DNA of 64,000 nt, taken from Sphingorhabdus sp. 109. Lineage in GTDB: Bacteria; Pseudomonadota; Alphaproteobacteria; Sphingomonadales; Sphingomonadaceae. Position numbers and translations under genes: made by a program. The stretch is from assembly GCF_902506555.1 (NCBI RefSeq), contig NZ_LR732707.1:2193290-2257289 (forward strand), read 5' to 3'. Positions 42,402-51,937 of this stretch are shown here, one piece after another. Below the pieces are notes generated by a model. That model had not been told where the DNA came from. It did no database searches and saw nothing but the letters and a program-made list of their open reading frames with translations. Position 1 is the first letter of the stretch. Every line of letters starts with the position of its first letter.

Positions 42402-43865
42402 GTGACCAAAACGTCAGACAATAGCGGCATTTCATCCCGATTGCTGCTGTTCGGAGCAACCGGAGATCTGGCGAAACGCATGCTCCTGCCATCGCTCTTT
42501 GCCTTGCACGAAGATGGCCTGATCGCCTCTGATCTGCGAATCGTCGGGACCGCACGCAGCGATATGTCGGACGAACAGTTTCGGCAGCTGGCGGCCCAGG
42601 CCCTGTCGGAATATCTGCCGGAAGACCGCAAGGGCAATGGCGAACTGCAATCCTTTCTGGAACGATTATCCTACCAGCCGCTGGATGCAACACAGAGCGA
42701 CGGCTTCTCCGCGCTTTCCGCCAAGCTTGGCGATATAACCGGTGGTCTCGCAATATTCCTGTCCACTGCGCCATCACTGTTCGAAGCGACGATTGCCGGG
42801 CTGAAGTCTGCCGGGCTGACAGGCGACCTTGTCCGTATCGGCCTGGAAAAGCCGCTCGGCCATGATCTGGAAACATCGGGTCTGATCAATGATGCGGTCG
42901 CCGCGGCTTTCACCGAAGACCAGACCTTCCGCATTGATCATTATCTTGGCAAGGAAACGGTCCAGAACCTGATGGCCCTGCGCTTTGCCAATATGATGTT
43001 TGAACCGTTGTGGAATGCCAACGGCATCGACCATATCGAAATCACCGTATCGGAAACGGTCGGGCTGGAAGGCCGTCACGGCTTCTACGACGATACCGGA
43101 GCTCTACGCGACATGGTCCAGAACCATATGCTGCAGCTGCTGGCACTCACCGCCATGGAAGCGCCGGCCAGTCTGGATGCGACATCCATCCGCGACGAAA
43201 AGGTGAAAGTACTGCGCAGCCTGCGGCCGGTCAGCGCCGAAGAAATGGTACGCGGACAATATGGCGCCGGAGCGGTCCATGGCAAAGCGGTCGGCAGCTA
43301 TGCCGATGATTTTGGTGCAGATTCCGACACCGAGACATTCGTCGCGATCAAGGCGCATGTCGATAACTGGCGCTGGCAGGGCGTGCCCTTTTACCTGCGC
43401 ACCGGCAAACGCCTGTCCGAGCGCCGCAGCGAAATCGTCATCCAGTTCAAATCGGTCCCGCATAATATTTTTGCCGAACGTGGTGGTCGGCTCAATGCCA
43501 ACCGCCTGGTCATCCGCCTGCAGCCCGAGGAATATGTCCGCCTGCAGGTGATGGCCAAGGAACCCGGTCTCGACCGCGACGGCATGATATTGCGCGAAGT
43601 GCCGCTGGATCTGTCCCTCTCGCAGGCCTTTTCCAAGGCGCGCAAGCGTATCGCCTATGAACGCCTGCTGCTCGACCTGATCGACGGCGATCCGACCCTG
43701 TTCGTGCGCCGCGATGAAGTGGAGGCGCAGTGGCGCTGGGTCGATGCCATCCGCAAGACATGGGACAAAGAGGAAATGACACCCAAATCCTACGGCGCGG
43801 GAAGCTGGGGACCGTCTGCGGCAATTGCCCTGACCGAACGCGACGGGGTGAGTTGGCATGAGTGA
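42402..43865 (+). CDS. zwf: Glucose-6-phosphate 1-dehydrogenase
   Basis: A 487-residue glucose-6-phosphate dehydrogenase: NADP+-dependent oxidation to 6-phosphogluconolactone, first step of the Entner-Doudoroff route. FGATGDLAKRMLLPSL is the dinucleotide-binding loop and FRIDHYLGKETVQNLMALR the active-site signature with the catalytic His. I chose the GTG at 42402 because GGGGAAA precedes it; a GTG 27 bases upstream is in frame. It overlaps pgl by eight bases and starts a five-gene operon. Confidence 0.95.
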   Translation: MTKTSDNSGISSRLLLFGATGDLAKRMLLPSLFALHEDGLIASDLRIVGTARSDMSDEQFRQLAAQALSEYLPEDRKGNGELQSFLERLSYQPLDATQSDGFSALSAKLGDITGGLAIFLSTAPSLFEATIAGLKSAGLTGDLVRIGLEKPLGHDLETSGLINDAVAAAFTEDQTFRIDHYLGKETVQNLMALRFANMMFEPLWNANGIDHIEITVSETVGLEGRHGFYDDTGALRDMVQNHMLQLLALTAMEAPASLDATSIRDEKVKVLRSLRPVSAEEMVRGQYGAGAVHGKAVGSYADDFGADSDTETFVAIKAHVDNWRWQGVPFYLRTGKRLSERRSEIVIQFKSVPHNIFAERGGRLNANRLVIRLQPEEYVRLQVMAKEPGLDRDGMILREVPLDLSLSQAFSKARKRIAYERLLLDLIDGDPTLFVRRDEVEAQWRWVDAIRKTWDKEEMTPKSYGAGSWGPSAAIALTERDGVSWHE

Positions 43866-44493
43866 GGCCGAGAATATCGCCGCTCCGGTCTGCTGGGCCG
43901 CCAACGCCGATGCCGGGTCGGTTGCTGACCATATAAGCGAGATCATCCAGCGGCCGGGCAGTCACTGGCTCGCGGTCCCCGGCGGCAAAACGCCGCTGCC
44001 CATTTTTGACATATTGTCCCGACGCACCCTGCCATGGGGCACAGTGTCACTGATGCTGACCGATGACCGGATTGTCCCGCCCAAAGATCCTGCCAGCAAT
44101 CAGGACAAGCTGGATGCAGCCTTTGATGCGACGCCCGCCCATGTCGCGAAACTGGTGGAGGGCATGCCCCTGCCCCTGTTCGATCTGGTCTGGCTGGGGA
44201 TGGGCGCGGACGGCCATATCGCGTCGCTCTTTCCAAACATGGACCCTACGACTCAAGGCGAAGCCGCTGTCATCCACACGGTGCCGGAACCGCTGCCCCA
44301 AGAAGCACCGTTCGAGCGCCTGTCGCTTAACCTTGCGGCACTGATCCAGGCTAAAGAAATCATGCTGGTGGTCCGCGGTTGCGACAAAAAGCGGGTGCTC
44401 GATGCAGCCATTGCCGGAGAGAATGATCTGCCGGTCGCCAGACTGTTTGCCGCCGCCCGCTGCCCGATCACCATTTTCTGGAGTCGCACATGA
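43858..44493 (+). CDS. pgl: 6-phosphogluconolactonase
   Basis: A 211-residue lactonase of the DevB type, hydrolysing 6-phosphogluconolactone to 6-phosphogluconate. Visible are WLAVPGGKTPLPIFDIL near the N-terminus, the SLMLTDDRIVPP strand and LVWLGMGADGHIASLFP with the catalytic His. Length is slightly short for the family but complete. It overlaps both neighbours. Confidence 0.93.
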   Translation: MSEAENIAAPVCWAANADAGSVADHISEIIQRPGSHWLAVPGGKTPLPIFDILSRRTLPWGTVSLMLTDDRIVPPKDPASNQDKLDAAFDATPAHVAKLVEGMPLPLFDLVWLGMGADGHIASLFPNMDPTTQGEAAVIHTVPEPLPQEAPFERLSLNLAALIQAKEIMLVVRGCDKKRVLDAAIAGENDLPVARLFAAARCPITIFWSRT

Positions 44494-46310
44494 GCCTTCA
44501 TCCTGTCGTGGAGAAAGTCACCGAACGGATCATCGCGCGGTCGGCGGAAAGCCGGAAGGCTTATCTCGACCTGATCGACCGCGCGCGCGACGCCGGCGTT
44601 CACCGGCCCACCCTGTCCTGCGGCAATCTTGCCCACGGCTTTGCCGCCAGCGGTGAGGACAAGCCCGTCATCCGCTCGGGCAAAGCGATGAATATCGGCA
44701 TTGTCACCGCCTATAATGACATGCTTTCCGCCCATCAGCCCTACGGTCGCTATCCCGAGCAGATCAAGATTTTCGCCCGCGAAGCCGGTGCAACCGCGCA
44801 GGTCGCCGGCGGCGTGCCGGCGATGTGCGACGGCGTTACCCAGGGACAGGACAGTATGGAACTCTCGTTATTCAGCCGCGACGTGATCGCGATGGGTACG
44901 GCGGTCGCCTTGTCCCACGGGATGTTCGAAGGCGCGCTGTTGCTCGGCATCTGCGACAAAATTGTGCCCGGCCTGCTGATCGGCGCGCTGCGCTTCGGCC
45001 ATTTGCCGACCATATTGATCCCCGCCGGGCCGATGCCGTCGGGTCTAGCCAACAAGGAAAAGGTCCGCGTGCGGCAGCTCTACGCGCAGGGCAAGGTGGG
45101 CGAGGAAGAATTGCTCGAAGCCGAAAGCGCCAGCTATCATGGCGCAGGGACCTGCACCTTCTTCGGCACTGCCAACAGCAACCAGATGATGATGGAGATG
45201 ATGGGCCTGCATATGCCTGGCAGCTCCTTCGTCAATCCGGGCACCAAGCTGCGCCAGGAACTGACCCGTGCCGCCACGCATCAGTTGACCCGCAATGGCT
45301 GGGCGGGTGACGATTACCGCCCGCTGGGCCGCTGCATCGACGCAAAAGCCATTGTCAACGCCGTGGTCGGCCTGCTCGCCACCGGCGGCTCGACCAATCA
45401 TGTAATTCACCTTCCCGCCATCGCCCGCTCCGCCGGTATATTGATCGACTGGGACGATATGGATGAACTGTCCGCAGCCGTGCCGCTGATCGCCAGCGTC
45501 TATCCCAATGGCGCGGGCGACGTAAACCATTTTAGCGCCGCGGGCGGCATGCCTTATATCATTCGCGAACTGATTGCTGCCGGCCTCGCCCATGACGATG
45601 TCATGACCGTTTATGGAGGCTCGCTATCCGACGGTGCCAAGCAACCAGTGATGAATGGTAAAGAACTGACCTTTGCCGACGCACAGCAAGAAACAGCCGA
45701 TGAAACAATCCTGCGCCCGGTCATCAGCCCGTTTCAGCCCGATGGCGGCATGAAGCTGCTGCAGGGCAATCTCGGCCGCGCGACGATGAAGGTGAGCGCG
45801 GTCGACCCCGTCCGCTGGACGATCGAGGCACCGGCGGCCATTTTCCACGACCAGAATGATGTCGTCGCCGCCTTCAAGGCCGGAAAGCTGGATCGCGATG
45901 TCGTCGTCGTGGTCCGCTTTCAGGGACCGGCAGCCAATGGCATGCCGGAATTGCACAAGCTCACCTCGCCGCTCGGCGTGTTGCAGGACAAGGGCTTTAA
46001 AATCGCCTTTGTCACCGATGGCCGGATGTCCGGGGCAAGCGGCAAGATACCGGCGGCCATCCATATTTCGCCGGAAGCCTATCACGGCGGTCCGCTGGGC
46101 AAGCTGCGGGACGGCGACAGGGTCCGGGTCTGTGCAGCGAATGGCGAGCTTGTCGCGCTGGTCGATCCGGCAGAATGGGAGGCCCGCGAACAGGCCGCGC
46201 CACCGCCCCCGCCCATGGGCACCGGCCGCGAACTGTTCGCGATGATGCGTCACCACAGCGATCCGGCGGAAAAAGGCGGCTCGGCCATGCTGGCCGAGGC
46301 AGGACTCTAG
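44490..46310 (+). CDS. edd: Phosphogluconate dehydratase
   Basis: A 606-residue 4Fe-4S dehydratase converting 6-phosphogluconate to [23 protein letters not shown], the cluster-binding CDKIVPGLL and [20 protein letters not shown] blocks are diagnostic, as is [19 protein letters not shown]. Length is usual. ATGA overlap with pgl; the glucokinase start follows two bases after the stop. Confidence 0.95.
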   Translation: MSLHPVVEKVTERIIARSAESRKAYLDLIDRARDAGVHRPTLSCGNLAHGFAASGEDKPVIRSGKAMNIGIVTAYNDMLSAHQPYGRYPEQIKIFAREAGATAQVAGGVPAMCDGVTQGQDSMELSLFSRDVIAMGTAVALSHGMFEGALLLGICDKIVPGLLIGALRFGHLPTILIPAGPMPSGLANKEKVRVRQLYAQGKVGEEELLEAESASYHGAGTCTFFGTANSNQMMMEMMGLHMPGSSFVNPGTKLRQELTRAATHQLTRNGWAGDDYRPLGRCIDAKAIVNAVVGLLATGGSTNHVIHLPAIARSAGILIDWDDMDELSAAVPLIASVYPNGAGDVNHFSAAGGMPYIIRELIAAGLAHDDVMTVYGGSLSDGAKQPVMNGKELTFADAQQETADETILRPVISPFQPDGGMKLLQGNLGRATMKVSAVDPVRWTIEAPAAIFHDQNDVVAAFKAGKLDRDVVVVVRFQGPAANGMPELHKLTSPLGVLQDKGFKIAFVTDGRMSGASGKIPAAIHISPEAYHGGPLGKLRDGDRVRVCAANGELVALVDPAEWEAREQAAPPPPPMGTGRELFAMMRHHSDPAEKGGSAMLAEAGL

Positions 46311-46312
46311 AC

Positions 46313-47284
46313 ATGGCCGAAATAGTCGTTGCCGATATCGGCGGCACGCATGCCCGCTTTGCCATCGCGGACATAGCGAACGGCGAGGTTGCATCGCTCT
46401 CGGAACCGACAACGCTGGCAACCGCTGACCATCCGAGCTTCCAGATCGCCTGGGAGATATACGGCGCACAACTCGACCGCCCGCTACCCCGCGCCGCAGC
46501 CATCGCCGTTGCCGCTCCGATCAACGACGAGTTGATCAATCTCACCAACAACCCGTGGATCATCAGGCCGCCGCAAATCTGCGAGAAACTGGTGGTAGAC
46601 CGCTATACGCTGGTCAACGATTTCGCGGCGGTCGCCCATGCGGTCGCGATGGTGGGCCCGGACCGGTTCAGACATATAACCGGACCCGAGACACCGCTGC
46701 CGCAATTCGGGGTGATCAGCGTGATTGGTCCCGGCACAGGCCTAGGCGTGGCGGCGCTGGTCTGCGAAAACGGCAAATTCCAGGTTCTGGCAACCGAAGC
46801 GGGCCATTGCGACTTCGCTCCGCGCGATGCCGTGGAAGACCGCATTTTGCAAACACTGCGCGCCGTGCACGGCCGCGTCTCGGTCGAACGCATCGTCTCG
46901 GGCCCTGGCCTTCGCGCCATATTCGAAGTGTTGTCGGACATGGAAAATCGGCCAATGCCGATCGGTGACGACAAGGCCCTTTGGAAACTCGCACTGGAAG
47001 GGAAAGACAGCATTGCCATCGCTGCGCTCGACCGGTTCTTCCTGACACTCGGGTCCGTCGCCGGTGATATAGCACTGGCCCATGGCGCCGGCGCGGCGGT
47101 AATGGCCGGTAGTCTCGGTCTGAGGCTGACGGATCACATGGGTTCGTCGGGCTTCGCCGACCGATTCACCTCCAAGGGCCGCTATCGCGGGTTAATGGAG
47201 AGCCTGCCGGTCAAACTGATCACCCATCCCGAACCAGGCCTGCTCGGCGCGGCTGCGGCCTTCATACAGGAACATGGTGCATGA
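46313..47284 (+). CDS. glk: Glucokinase
   Basis: A 323-residue glucokinase of the bacterial Glk family (not ROK). [15 protein letters not shown] is the phosphate-1 motif and [16 protein letters not shown] the adenosine/phosphate-2 region; [13 protein letters not shown] contains the catalytic Asp. It phosphorylates glucose with ATP and feeds zwf. The ATG at 46313 lies two bases after the edd stop. Overlaps eda by ATGA. Confidence 0.93.
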   Translation: MAEIVVADIGGTHARFAIADIANGEVASLSEPTTLATADHPSFQIAWEIYGAQLDRPLPRAAAIAVAAPINDELINLTNNPWIIRPPQICEKLVVDRYTLVNDFAAVAHAVAMVGPDRFRHITGPETPLPQFGVISVIGPGTGLGVAALVCENGKFQVLATEAGHCDFAPRDAVEDRILQTLRAVHGRVSVERIVSGPGLRAIFEVLSDMENRPMPIGDDKALWKLALEGKDSIAIAALDRFFLTLGSVAGDIALAHGAGAAVMAGSLGLRLTDHMGSSGFADRFTSKGRYRGLMESLPVKLITHPEPGLLGAAAAFIQEHGA

Positions 47285-47850
47285 CGGACCAAATAAAACC
47301 GATCGAACAGCTGATGCGTCGCGCAAAGGTCATTCCAGTGCTGGTCATCGACGATCTCGCACAGGCAAAACCGCTCGCAAGAGCGCTGGTCAGCAGCGGC
47401 TGTCCGGTTCTGGAAGTGACCTTGCGAACCGATTGCGCCCTACAGGCTATTGCGGAAATGAAGCAGGTAGACGGTGCTATCGTTGGCGCCGGTACCGTCA
47501 CCAATCCGGACGAAATGGCCGCTACCATCGACGCGGGTGCCGAATTCATCGTTTCCCCTGGTCTGACCGACCGTCTCGGCCAAGCCGCGATTGCCGCCGA
47601 CATCCCTTTTCTCCCCGGCGTTGCCACTGCGGGTGATATCATGCACGGACTGGATCTTGGCCTCGCCCATTTCAAATTTTTCCCGGCCGAGGCATCAGGT
47701 GGCATTCCCGCACTGAAGGCGCTGACCGGACCATTTGGCCAGTGCCTCTTTTGCCCGACCGGCGGCATTGACGAAAGCAGTGCCGCGCAGTGGCTGGCGC
47801 TGGACAATGTCCTGTGCGTGGGCGGCAGCTGGGTGGTCCCGCCCCTTTAA
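47281..47850 (+). CDS. eda: KDPG aldolase (bifunctional 4-hydroxy-2-oxoglutarate aldolase type)
   Basis: A 189-residue class I aldolase splitting KDPG into pyruvate and glyceraldehyde-3-phosphate. [13 protein letters not shown] holds the catalytic Glu, [11 protein letters not shown] a phosphate-contact loop, and [12 protein letters not shown] the Schiff-base Lys. Slightly shorter than the usual 200-215 residues. Last gene of the Entner-Doudoroff operon. Confidence 0.93.
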   Translation: MTDQIKPIEQLMRRAKVIPVLVIDDLAQAKPLARALVSSGCPVLEVTLRTDCALQAIAEMKQVDGAIVGAGTVTNPDEMAATIDAGAEFIVSPGLTDRLGQAAIAADIPFLPGVATAGDIMHGLDLGLAHFKFFPAEASGGIPALKALTGPFGQCLFCPTGGIDESSAAQWLALDNVLCVGGSWVVPPL

Positions 47851-47866
47851 GGCAGCACAATAGCGG

Positions 47867-49057
47867 CTAGAGGCCCAAGACCCTTTTGGCGATGATGTTC
47901 CGCTGGATTTCATTGGTGCCACCGTAAATGCTTTGCGCACGTGTGCCGAAATAAGTGGCGACGCCGGGCGCCGCAAAAGCCGCATCACCCGTCCATTCCG
48001 GACTGATACTGTCGGCAAATTTGCGATTGCCCTGTTCGGCGGCGGCTTCCAGAAACAGAGTGGTAATCTCCTGCGCAAGATCGGTCGCCATGATCTTCAG
48101 GATCGAGGCCTCGTCGCCCGGGGAACCGCCATCCCTAACCGTGGTCAACACTCTGAGTACGGTTATCTCCAGCGCGTCCAGCCGCGTTTCCGCCTCGCTC
48201 AACCGGCCTGCGAAGAAACGGTCGTCAATCAGCCGCTGATTGCCGTCGGTCGGGATTTGCGAAGCAATGGCGCGAATATTCTCCATTTGCTTCCGTTTGC
48301 CGCCGATCCGCGCATAAGAGGTCCGCTCGTTGCCAAGCAGATATTGCGAATAGGACCAGCCTTTGCCTTCCTCGCCAATGCGGTTGCCCACCGGCACCCG
48401 GACATCGACGAAATCGCACTGGCTGAGATAATATTTGCCGTCGATGGTGATGATCGGCTTCACCGTCACGCCCGGCTGGTCAAGCTTGCAGCAGATGAAA
48501 GTGATGCCCATCTGTTTCTTCGCTTCCCGCGAGGTACGGGTCAGGAGGAATATCCAGTCCGCATGCTGGGCCGCCGAGGTCCAGATTTTCGTGCCGTTGA
48601 GGACATATTCGTCGCCGTCGCGCACCGCGGAAAATTGCAGGGAGGCGAGATCCGATCCCGCTTCCGGTTCGCTATAGCCCTGCGCCCAGCCGACCGAACC
48701 ATCCCGCAGACCGGGCAGCCACTGCGCCTTTTGTTGCTCGTTCCCGAATGTGTAGATGACGGGACCGACATAGATCACGCCCATGGGGGTCACCGTCGGC
48801 GCTCCGGCCCGTTCCAGCTCTTCATCGAAAATATATTGCTGCTCGATCGACCAGCCCGGCCCGCCATGTTCCTCCGGCCAGGCACTGGCCAACCAGCCGC
48901 GCTCCCCCAGCGCCATCTCCGCGCGACGAACCTCGGCAGTGTTCAGGCTCGCGCCGGAGGCAACCTTCGCCAATATATCCTGCGGATAGTCATTTTCGAA
49001 ATAGGAGCGGATCTTGTCGCGAAAGGCCTGCAATGCGGGGCTGTGACTGAGTTTCAT
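47867..49057 (-). CDS. Acyl-CoA dehydrogenase
   Basis: A 396-residue acyl-CoA dehydrogenase of the large-substrate branch (FadE17/steroid or pimeloyl type). QGYSEPEAGSDLASLQ, NGTKIWTSAAQHADW and the C-terminal IYGGTNEIQRNIIAKRVLGL are typical. I chose the ATG at 49057, preceded by GGAAAGAG. It is transcribed alone, converging with eda, and is outside the operator-marked island. The substrate is unknown, and no partner subunit is adjacent. Confidence 0.9.
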   Translation of the reverse strand: MKLSHSPALQAFRDKIRSYFENDYPQDILAKVASGASLNTAEVRRAEMALGERGWLASAWPEEHGGPGWSIEQQYIFDEELERAGAPTVTPMGVIYVGPVIYTFGNEQQKAQWLPGLRDGSVGWAQGYSEPEAGSDLASLQFSAVRDGDEYVLNGTKIWTSAAQHADWIFLLTRTSREAKKQMGITFICCKLDQPGVTVKPIITIDGKYYLSQCDFVDVRVPVGNRIGEEGKGWSYSQYLLGNERTSYARIGGKRKQMENIRAIASQIPTDGNQRLIDDRFFAGRLSEAETRLDALEITVLRVLTTVRDGGSPGDEASILKIMATDLAQEITTLFLEAAAEQGNRKFADSISPEWTGDAAFAAPGVATYFGTRAQSIYGGTNEIQRNIIAKRVLGL

Positions 49058-49300
49058 GAACGCGCTCTTTCCTCTGTTGCCCGGTTCCGGATCCTGTTGG
49101 CGATGACTGTGCACTAATCTCACGAAAAGGGAACAGTTGCCGCGTGTCGAATGGGCAAATCAATTTCGCCGGCTTCTGCTGCCGCGCCATTGTTTTAGCA
49201 GCTTTGAGCGGCGTGCCCCAGTTTCTCGATTTCTGGAGAAAAAGGACATAAGCCCGGACAATATATTCGCAAAAAAGCACGGCTTTGCTATGGCCGCCTG

Positions 49301-50062
49301 ATGTGCATCATTTCCCTCGCGTGGCAGGCCCATCCCCACTGGAAACTTGTCGCGATCGGCAATCGGGACGAACTGCACGATCGTCCCGCGCAACCGCTGG
49401 CCCGCTGGCCGGGTCACGAGCATTTGCTGGCAGGGAAGGATGTACAGGCTGGCGGGACCTGGCTCGGCGTGTCGGAAAAGGGTCGCTTCGCCGTGGTTAC
49501 AAATCTCAGCGGCTATGGCGCACCGGATCGCAGCCGCGCCTCCCGCGGCGATCTGTTGAAAGACTTTCTGCTTGGCGACGGGCACTATGCCGATCTGGAA
49601 TCGGTGTCTCTAACGGATTTCAATCCGTTCAACCTGATCACCGTCGCGCATGATCAAGCGCTGGTCCATTCCAACCGGCCCGACAACCTCAGCAGGCGAC
49701 TCGAGCCCGGTATCCACGGCCTTTCCAACGGCTCGCTCGCAAATCCGTGGGCGAAGGCCCGGCATCTCGACGCGGCCCTGCAAGACTGGTTGCAAAACCG
49801 GCCAGAGGACCCCGCCGCGCTGCTCGGCCTGTTGACCGACCGGTCGACATATCCGCCGACGTCAGACAGAAAGGGCAGCAGACCGGTACAGCTGGAGCCG
49901 TCCAGTTCCGGGATTTTCATCGAAAATCCGGTCTACGGAACGCGCTGCAGCACGATTGTTGCCATTGACCATGCGGGCAACGGATCGATGCTGGAGCGCC
50001 GCTTTGACGCCGCCGCCAACGTCATTGGGGAAGACCGGCTTACCTTTTCGTGGCCGAACTAG
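49301..50062 (+). CDS. NRDE family protein (TANGO2-like)
   Basis: A 253-residue NRDE-domain protein. It starts MCIISLAWQAHPHWKLVAIG and then NRDELHDRPAQPLARW, the motif naming the family. Cys2 would become the N-terminal nucleophile after Met removal, as in Ntn hydrolases. Bacterial members have no settled role; the eukaryotic relative TANGO2 is linked to heme and lipid handling. The 243-base gap upstream contains no other gene that I can see. Confidence 0.85.
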   Translation: MCIISLAWQAHPHWKLVAIGNRDELHDRPAQPLARWPGHEHLLAGKDVQAGGTWLGVSEKGRFAVVTNLSGYGAPDRSRASRGDLLKDFLLGDGHYADLESVSLTDFNPFNLITVAHDQALVHSNRPDNLSRRLEPGIHGLSNGSLANPWAKARHLDAALQDWLQNRPEDPAALLGLLTDRSTYPPTSDRKGSRPVQLEPSSSGIFIENPVYGTRCSTIVAIDHAGNGSMLERRFDAAANVIGEDRLTFSWPN

Positions 50063-50130
50063 AACCGGTTCGGGGCTGACAGCAAAAAGGCCCGTCCGGA
50101 TTTTGAAACCGTCCGGGGTTTCAGCAGCCG

Positions 50131-50694
50131 TCAGGAGGACCGATTGGTGCGGTACCGGTCGGCACCGATAACCCCCTTCAGAAGTTCGGGTTGGATATCA
50201 TGCTTGTGGTCAGTAGCATGGAGGACGGACACATCGCCTGTCGTCTCGGCGATCACGGCTAGCACTTGTGAAAAATGGAAGGCATTGGCCTCACGTAGCT
50301 TTGCCCAGAGATCATCCTCGGTCATCTTCGCTTTCCTTAGCTGATCATGCTGGATCTGGTCGCCGATCATGACGAGGCGCGGCTCATTGTCCGCCAGTAA
50401 TTGCAGACGGGGGAAGCGGCTTCTCAGCACCGCCATGCCAATCTGCAGCCCGAACAGAAACACCAGAGCGGCGATCCCGTGCGCAAGTGGCGGATTTTTC
50501 GACAAGATGACGGAGCCCAGTACGGACCCGATCGCCACCGTCACCGCAAAGTCGAAGCCGCTCATTTTCGAAAAACTGCGGACGCCGGCCAAGCGGGTCA
50601 GCAATATCACCGTAATATACATTGCGGAGGCAGAAAGCGCGATCAGCGTGATCTGCTCCCAACCCGTTGCCGTCCATTCACTCAACATCTTCAT
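50131..50694 (-). CDS. DUF421/YetF-like membrane protein
   Basis: A 187-residue protein with three N-terminal hydrophobic segments (residues about 15-90), including RLAGVRSFSKMSGFDFAVTV, and a soluble C-terminal domain with DNEPRLVMIGDQIQHDQLRK. This is the DUF421/YetF architecture, implicated in stress and envelope functions. It lies 22 bases downstream of the hemerythrin gene and is probably co-transcribed. A 7-base hairpin (TGAAACC/GGTTTCA at 50104-50123) follows, without a T-run. Confidence 0.83.
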   Translation of the reverse strand: MKMLSEWTATGWEQITLIALSASAMYITVILLTRLAGVRSFSKMSGFDFAVTVAIGSVLGSVILSKNPPLAHGIAALVFLFGLQIGMAVLRSRFPRLQLLADNEPRLVMIGDQIQHDQLRKAKMTEDDLWAKLREANAFHFSQVLAVIAETTGDVSVLHATDHKHDIQPELLKGVIGADRYRTNRSS

Positions 50695-50716
50695 TCCCCC
50701 GGTTCCGCTTCAGGAT

Positions 50717-51166
50717 TCAAGCGACTTCCTGCTTCTCTTCCGGTTTACGCTCATTAAAAATATCGGCCAGTTCAGCGACACGCTCGTCGCTCAGGTCCTG
50801 CCTGGCAGCGGCAAATATCTCGTTTTCTTCTTCATCCATATGATGCTCGAGCCGCTCCTTCAGCGTCTTGAACCGGGTGAGCCAGCCGCTGCTGGAAAAA
50901 TCCATATCGACCAAGTCCTCGAAATAGTCGTCGGCCTCCTTGTGCTCGGCAACCGAGTGGCGACCCTTGTCCTGCAGATCGGGCCGGGAGAGCATTTCTG
51001 CATATAGCGACTGTTCCTCGGCATTGGCATGGGCTGATACGTCGATCCGCAGCTGTTCGAAAGACTTGCGGCGCTCCTCGGTATCGCCATTCGTGTCGGC
51101 TACGCGCTCTAGCATTTCGCGATGACGATCATGATCCTGTTTGAGGCGAGTAAAAATATCGGTCAT
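50717..51166 (-). CDS. Hemerythrin HHE-domain protein
   Basis: A 149-residue helical protein with the hemerythrin-like cation-binding domain: LKQDHDRHREML, SAHANAEEQSLYAEM, SVAEHKEADDYFEDL and LEHHMDEEENEIF carry the di-iron His and acidic ligands. Such proteins bind oxygen or NO or buffer iron under stress. The ATG at 51166 starts the conserved TDIFTRLKQDH; the longer in-frame start is unlikely. C-terminus is charged. Located in the stress region, though I see no EcfG promoter in front. Confidence 0.87.
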   Translation of the reverse strand: MTDIFTRLKQDHDRHREMLERVADTNGDTEERRKSFEQLRIDVSAHANAEEQSLYAEMLSRPDLQDKGRHSVAEHKEADDYFEDLVDMDFSSSGWLTRFKTLKERLEHHMDEEENEIFAAARQDLSDERVAELADIFNERKPEEKQEVA

Positions 51167-51365
51167 AATAGCTCCATCCGTATCGTACTGATGAAAAGAC
51201 GCACGCCTCGGCATTTGGTTGCATGTCCGTTAGCATGGCGGTGACGCGCGCCGCTTCGGCAGTTGAGCCATCCTGTTGACCTGCGCTCGCTCGGAGACCG
51301 AACAGATGAGAAAAACCCCGGATTGTAGATAAAATATCGCGACGGAAAAAAAATATGCTTTCTCG

Positions 51366-51390
51366 GGAACCAATGCGGGCGCCAGCCGTT
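51366..51390 (+). promoter_or_regulatory. EcfG-type promoter for a candidate sRNA
   Basis: GGAAC (51366-51370), 16 bases, CGTT (51387-51390): a perfect match to the consensus of alphaproteobacterial general-stress sigma factor EcfG. No rightward gene starts downstream before the terminator at 51588, so the transcript would be non-coding. Confidence 0.75.
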
Positions 51391-51396
51391 ATAAAG

Positions 51397-51625
51397 GTTG
51401 AATGGACGTTGAGCCCTGACCCGGCATTGCCTTCATTCCTCAAAAACCGGCTGGGAAATTTCCCCTTCGTAGCCCCCCGATTACCAACGGGGAAATTTTC
51501 CAGCCACCTTTGTCCCAAAATCAGATCCTCGAAAGGCTGCCCCCGGATCAGTCGGCACCTGGCTGTATACGGCATTCGCACATAAAAAATGGCCAGGGCA
51601 TGATGCCTGGCCATTATTCTCTTTT
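51397..51625 (+). ncRNA. Candidate EcfG-controlled small RNA
   Basis: About 230 bases between a perfect EcfG promoter and a bidirectional terminator, with no plausible reading frame (the first ATG gives five codons). A 17-base stem, GGCTGGGAAATTTCCCC (51449-51465) with GGGGAAATTTTCCAGCC (51489-51505), has only one G-U pair. Its 23-base loop contains six consecutive C, which could pair with Shine-Dalgarno sequences. A smaller GATCC/GGATC stem follows. C-rich loops are known in other alphaproteobacterial sRNAs. The start and end are inferred, not mapped. Confidence 0.6.
51588..51625. terminator. Bidirectional terminator
   Basis: AATGGCCAGG and CCTGGCCATT form a 10-base stem around an 8-base loop. 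Rightward it is followed by TTCTCTTTTTC, ending the candidate sRNA. Leftward it is followed by TTTTTTA, ending the lipoprotein transcript from 51867. Confidence 0.85.
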
Positions 51626-51639
51626 TCTAGGTGAAGTGT

Positions 51640-51867
51640 CTATTGTTCGGAAGGCATTTCCACGTCGATATCGGGAACGTCGACGGTGACTTCTTCGGTA
51701 CCAACTTCAACGTCGGCTGTATCAACGTCGATTTCAGGCAACTGGCCCGCATCACCGGATACGTCGACATCCATGGAAGGCATTTCGCCTTCTTCGGTAA
51801 CATTGGCTTCACAGGCGGAAAGTGCCAGTCCGGCGGTCAATATTGACGCTATTGCAATCTTCTTCAT
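51640..51867 (-). CDS. Small acidic lipoprotein
   Basis: A 75-residue predicted lipoprotein. It starts MKKIAIASILTAGLALSAC, a classic signal with lipobox LSAC. The mature 55 residues are almost entirely Asp, Glu, Val and Ser/Thr, in repeats such as DVDVSGDAG and EIDVDTADVEV, so it is very acidic and probably extended or cation-binding. I chose the ATG at 51867, preceded by GGGAGTT; longer frames have no signal. An EcfG promoter precedes it, so it is probably stress-induced. Function unknown. Confidence 0.8.
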   Translation of the reverse strand: MKKIAIASILTAGLALSACEANVTEEGEMPSMDVDVSGDAGQLPEIDVDTADVEVGTEEVTVDVPDIDVEMPSEQ

Positions 51868-51898
51868 TATGAACTCCCTTTTATGGTTCGGTATAATC

Positions 51899-51923
51899 AA
51901 CGCCAGGATGCGCGGAGAGTTCC
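51899..51923 (-). promoter_or_regulatory. EcfG-type promoter of the lipoprotein gene
   Basis: On the minus strand GGAAC (51923-51919), 16 bases, CGTT (51902-51899): perfect consensus. The predicted transcript start is about 25 bases before the lipoprotein ATG. Confidence 0.78.
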
Positions 51924-51937
51924 CCCCCGCGCGAAAT

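Noticed and set aside
47933-49117. 394-codon frame opposite the acyl-CoA dehydrogenase
   Set aside because: Antisense shadow of a clear acyl-CoA dehydrogenase with all motifs.
51355-51585. 76-codon rightward frame over the stress promoter at 51366
   Set aside because: Its start lies inside the promoter itself, it has no ribosome-binding site, and the region is dominated by strong stems.
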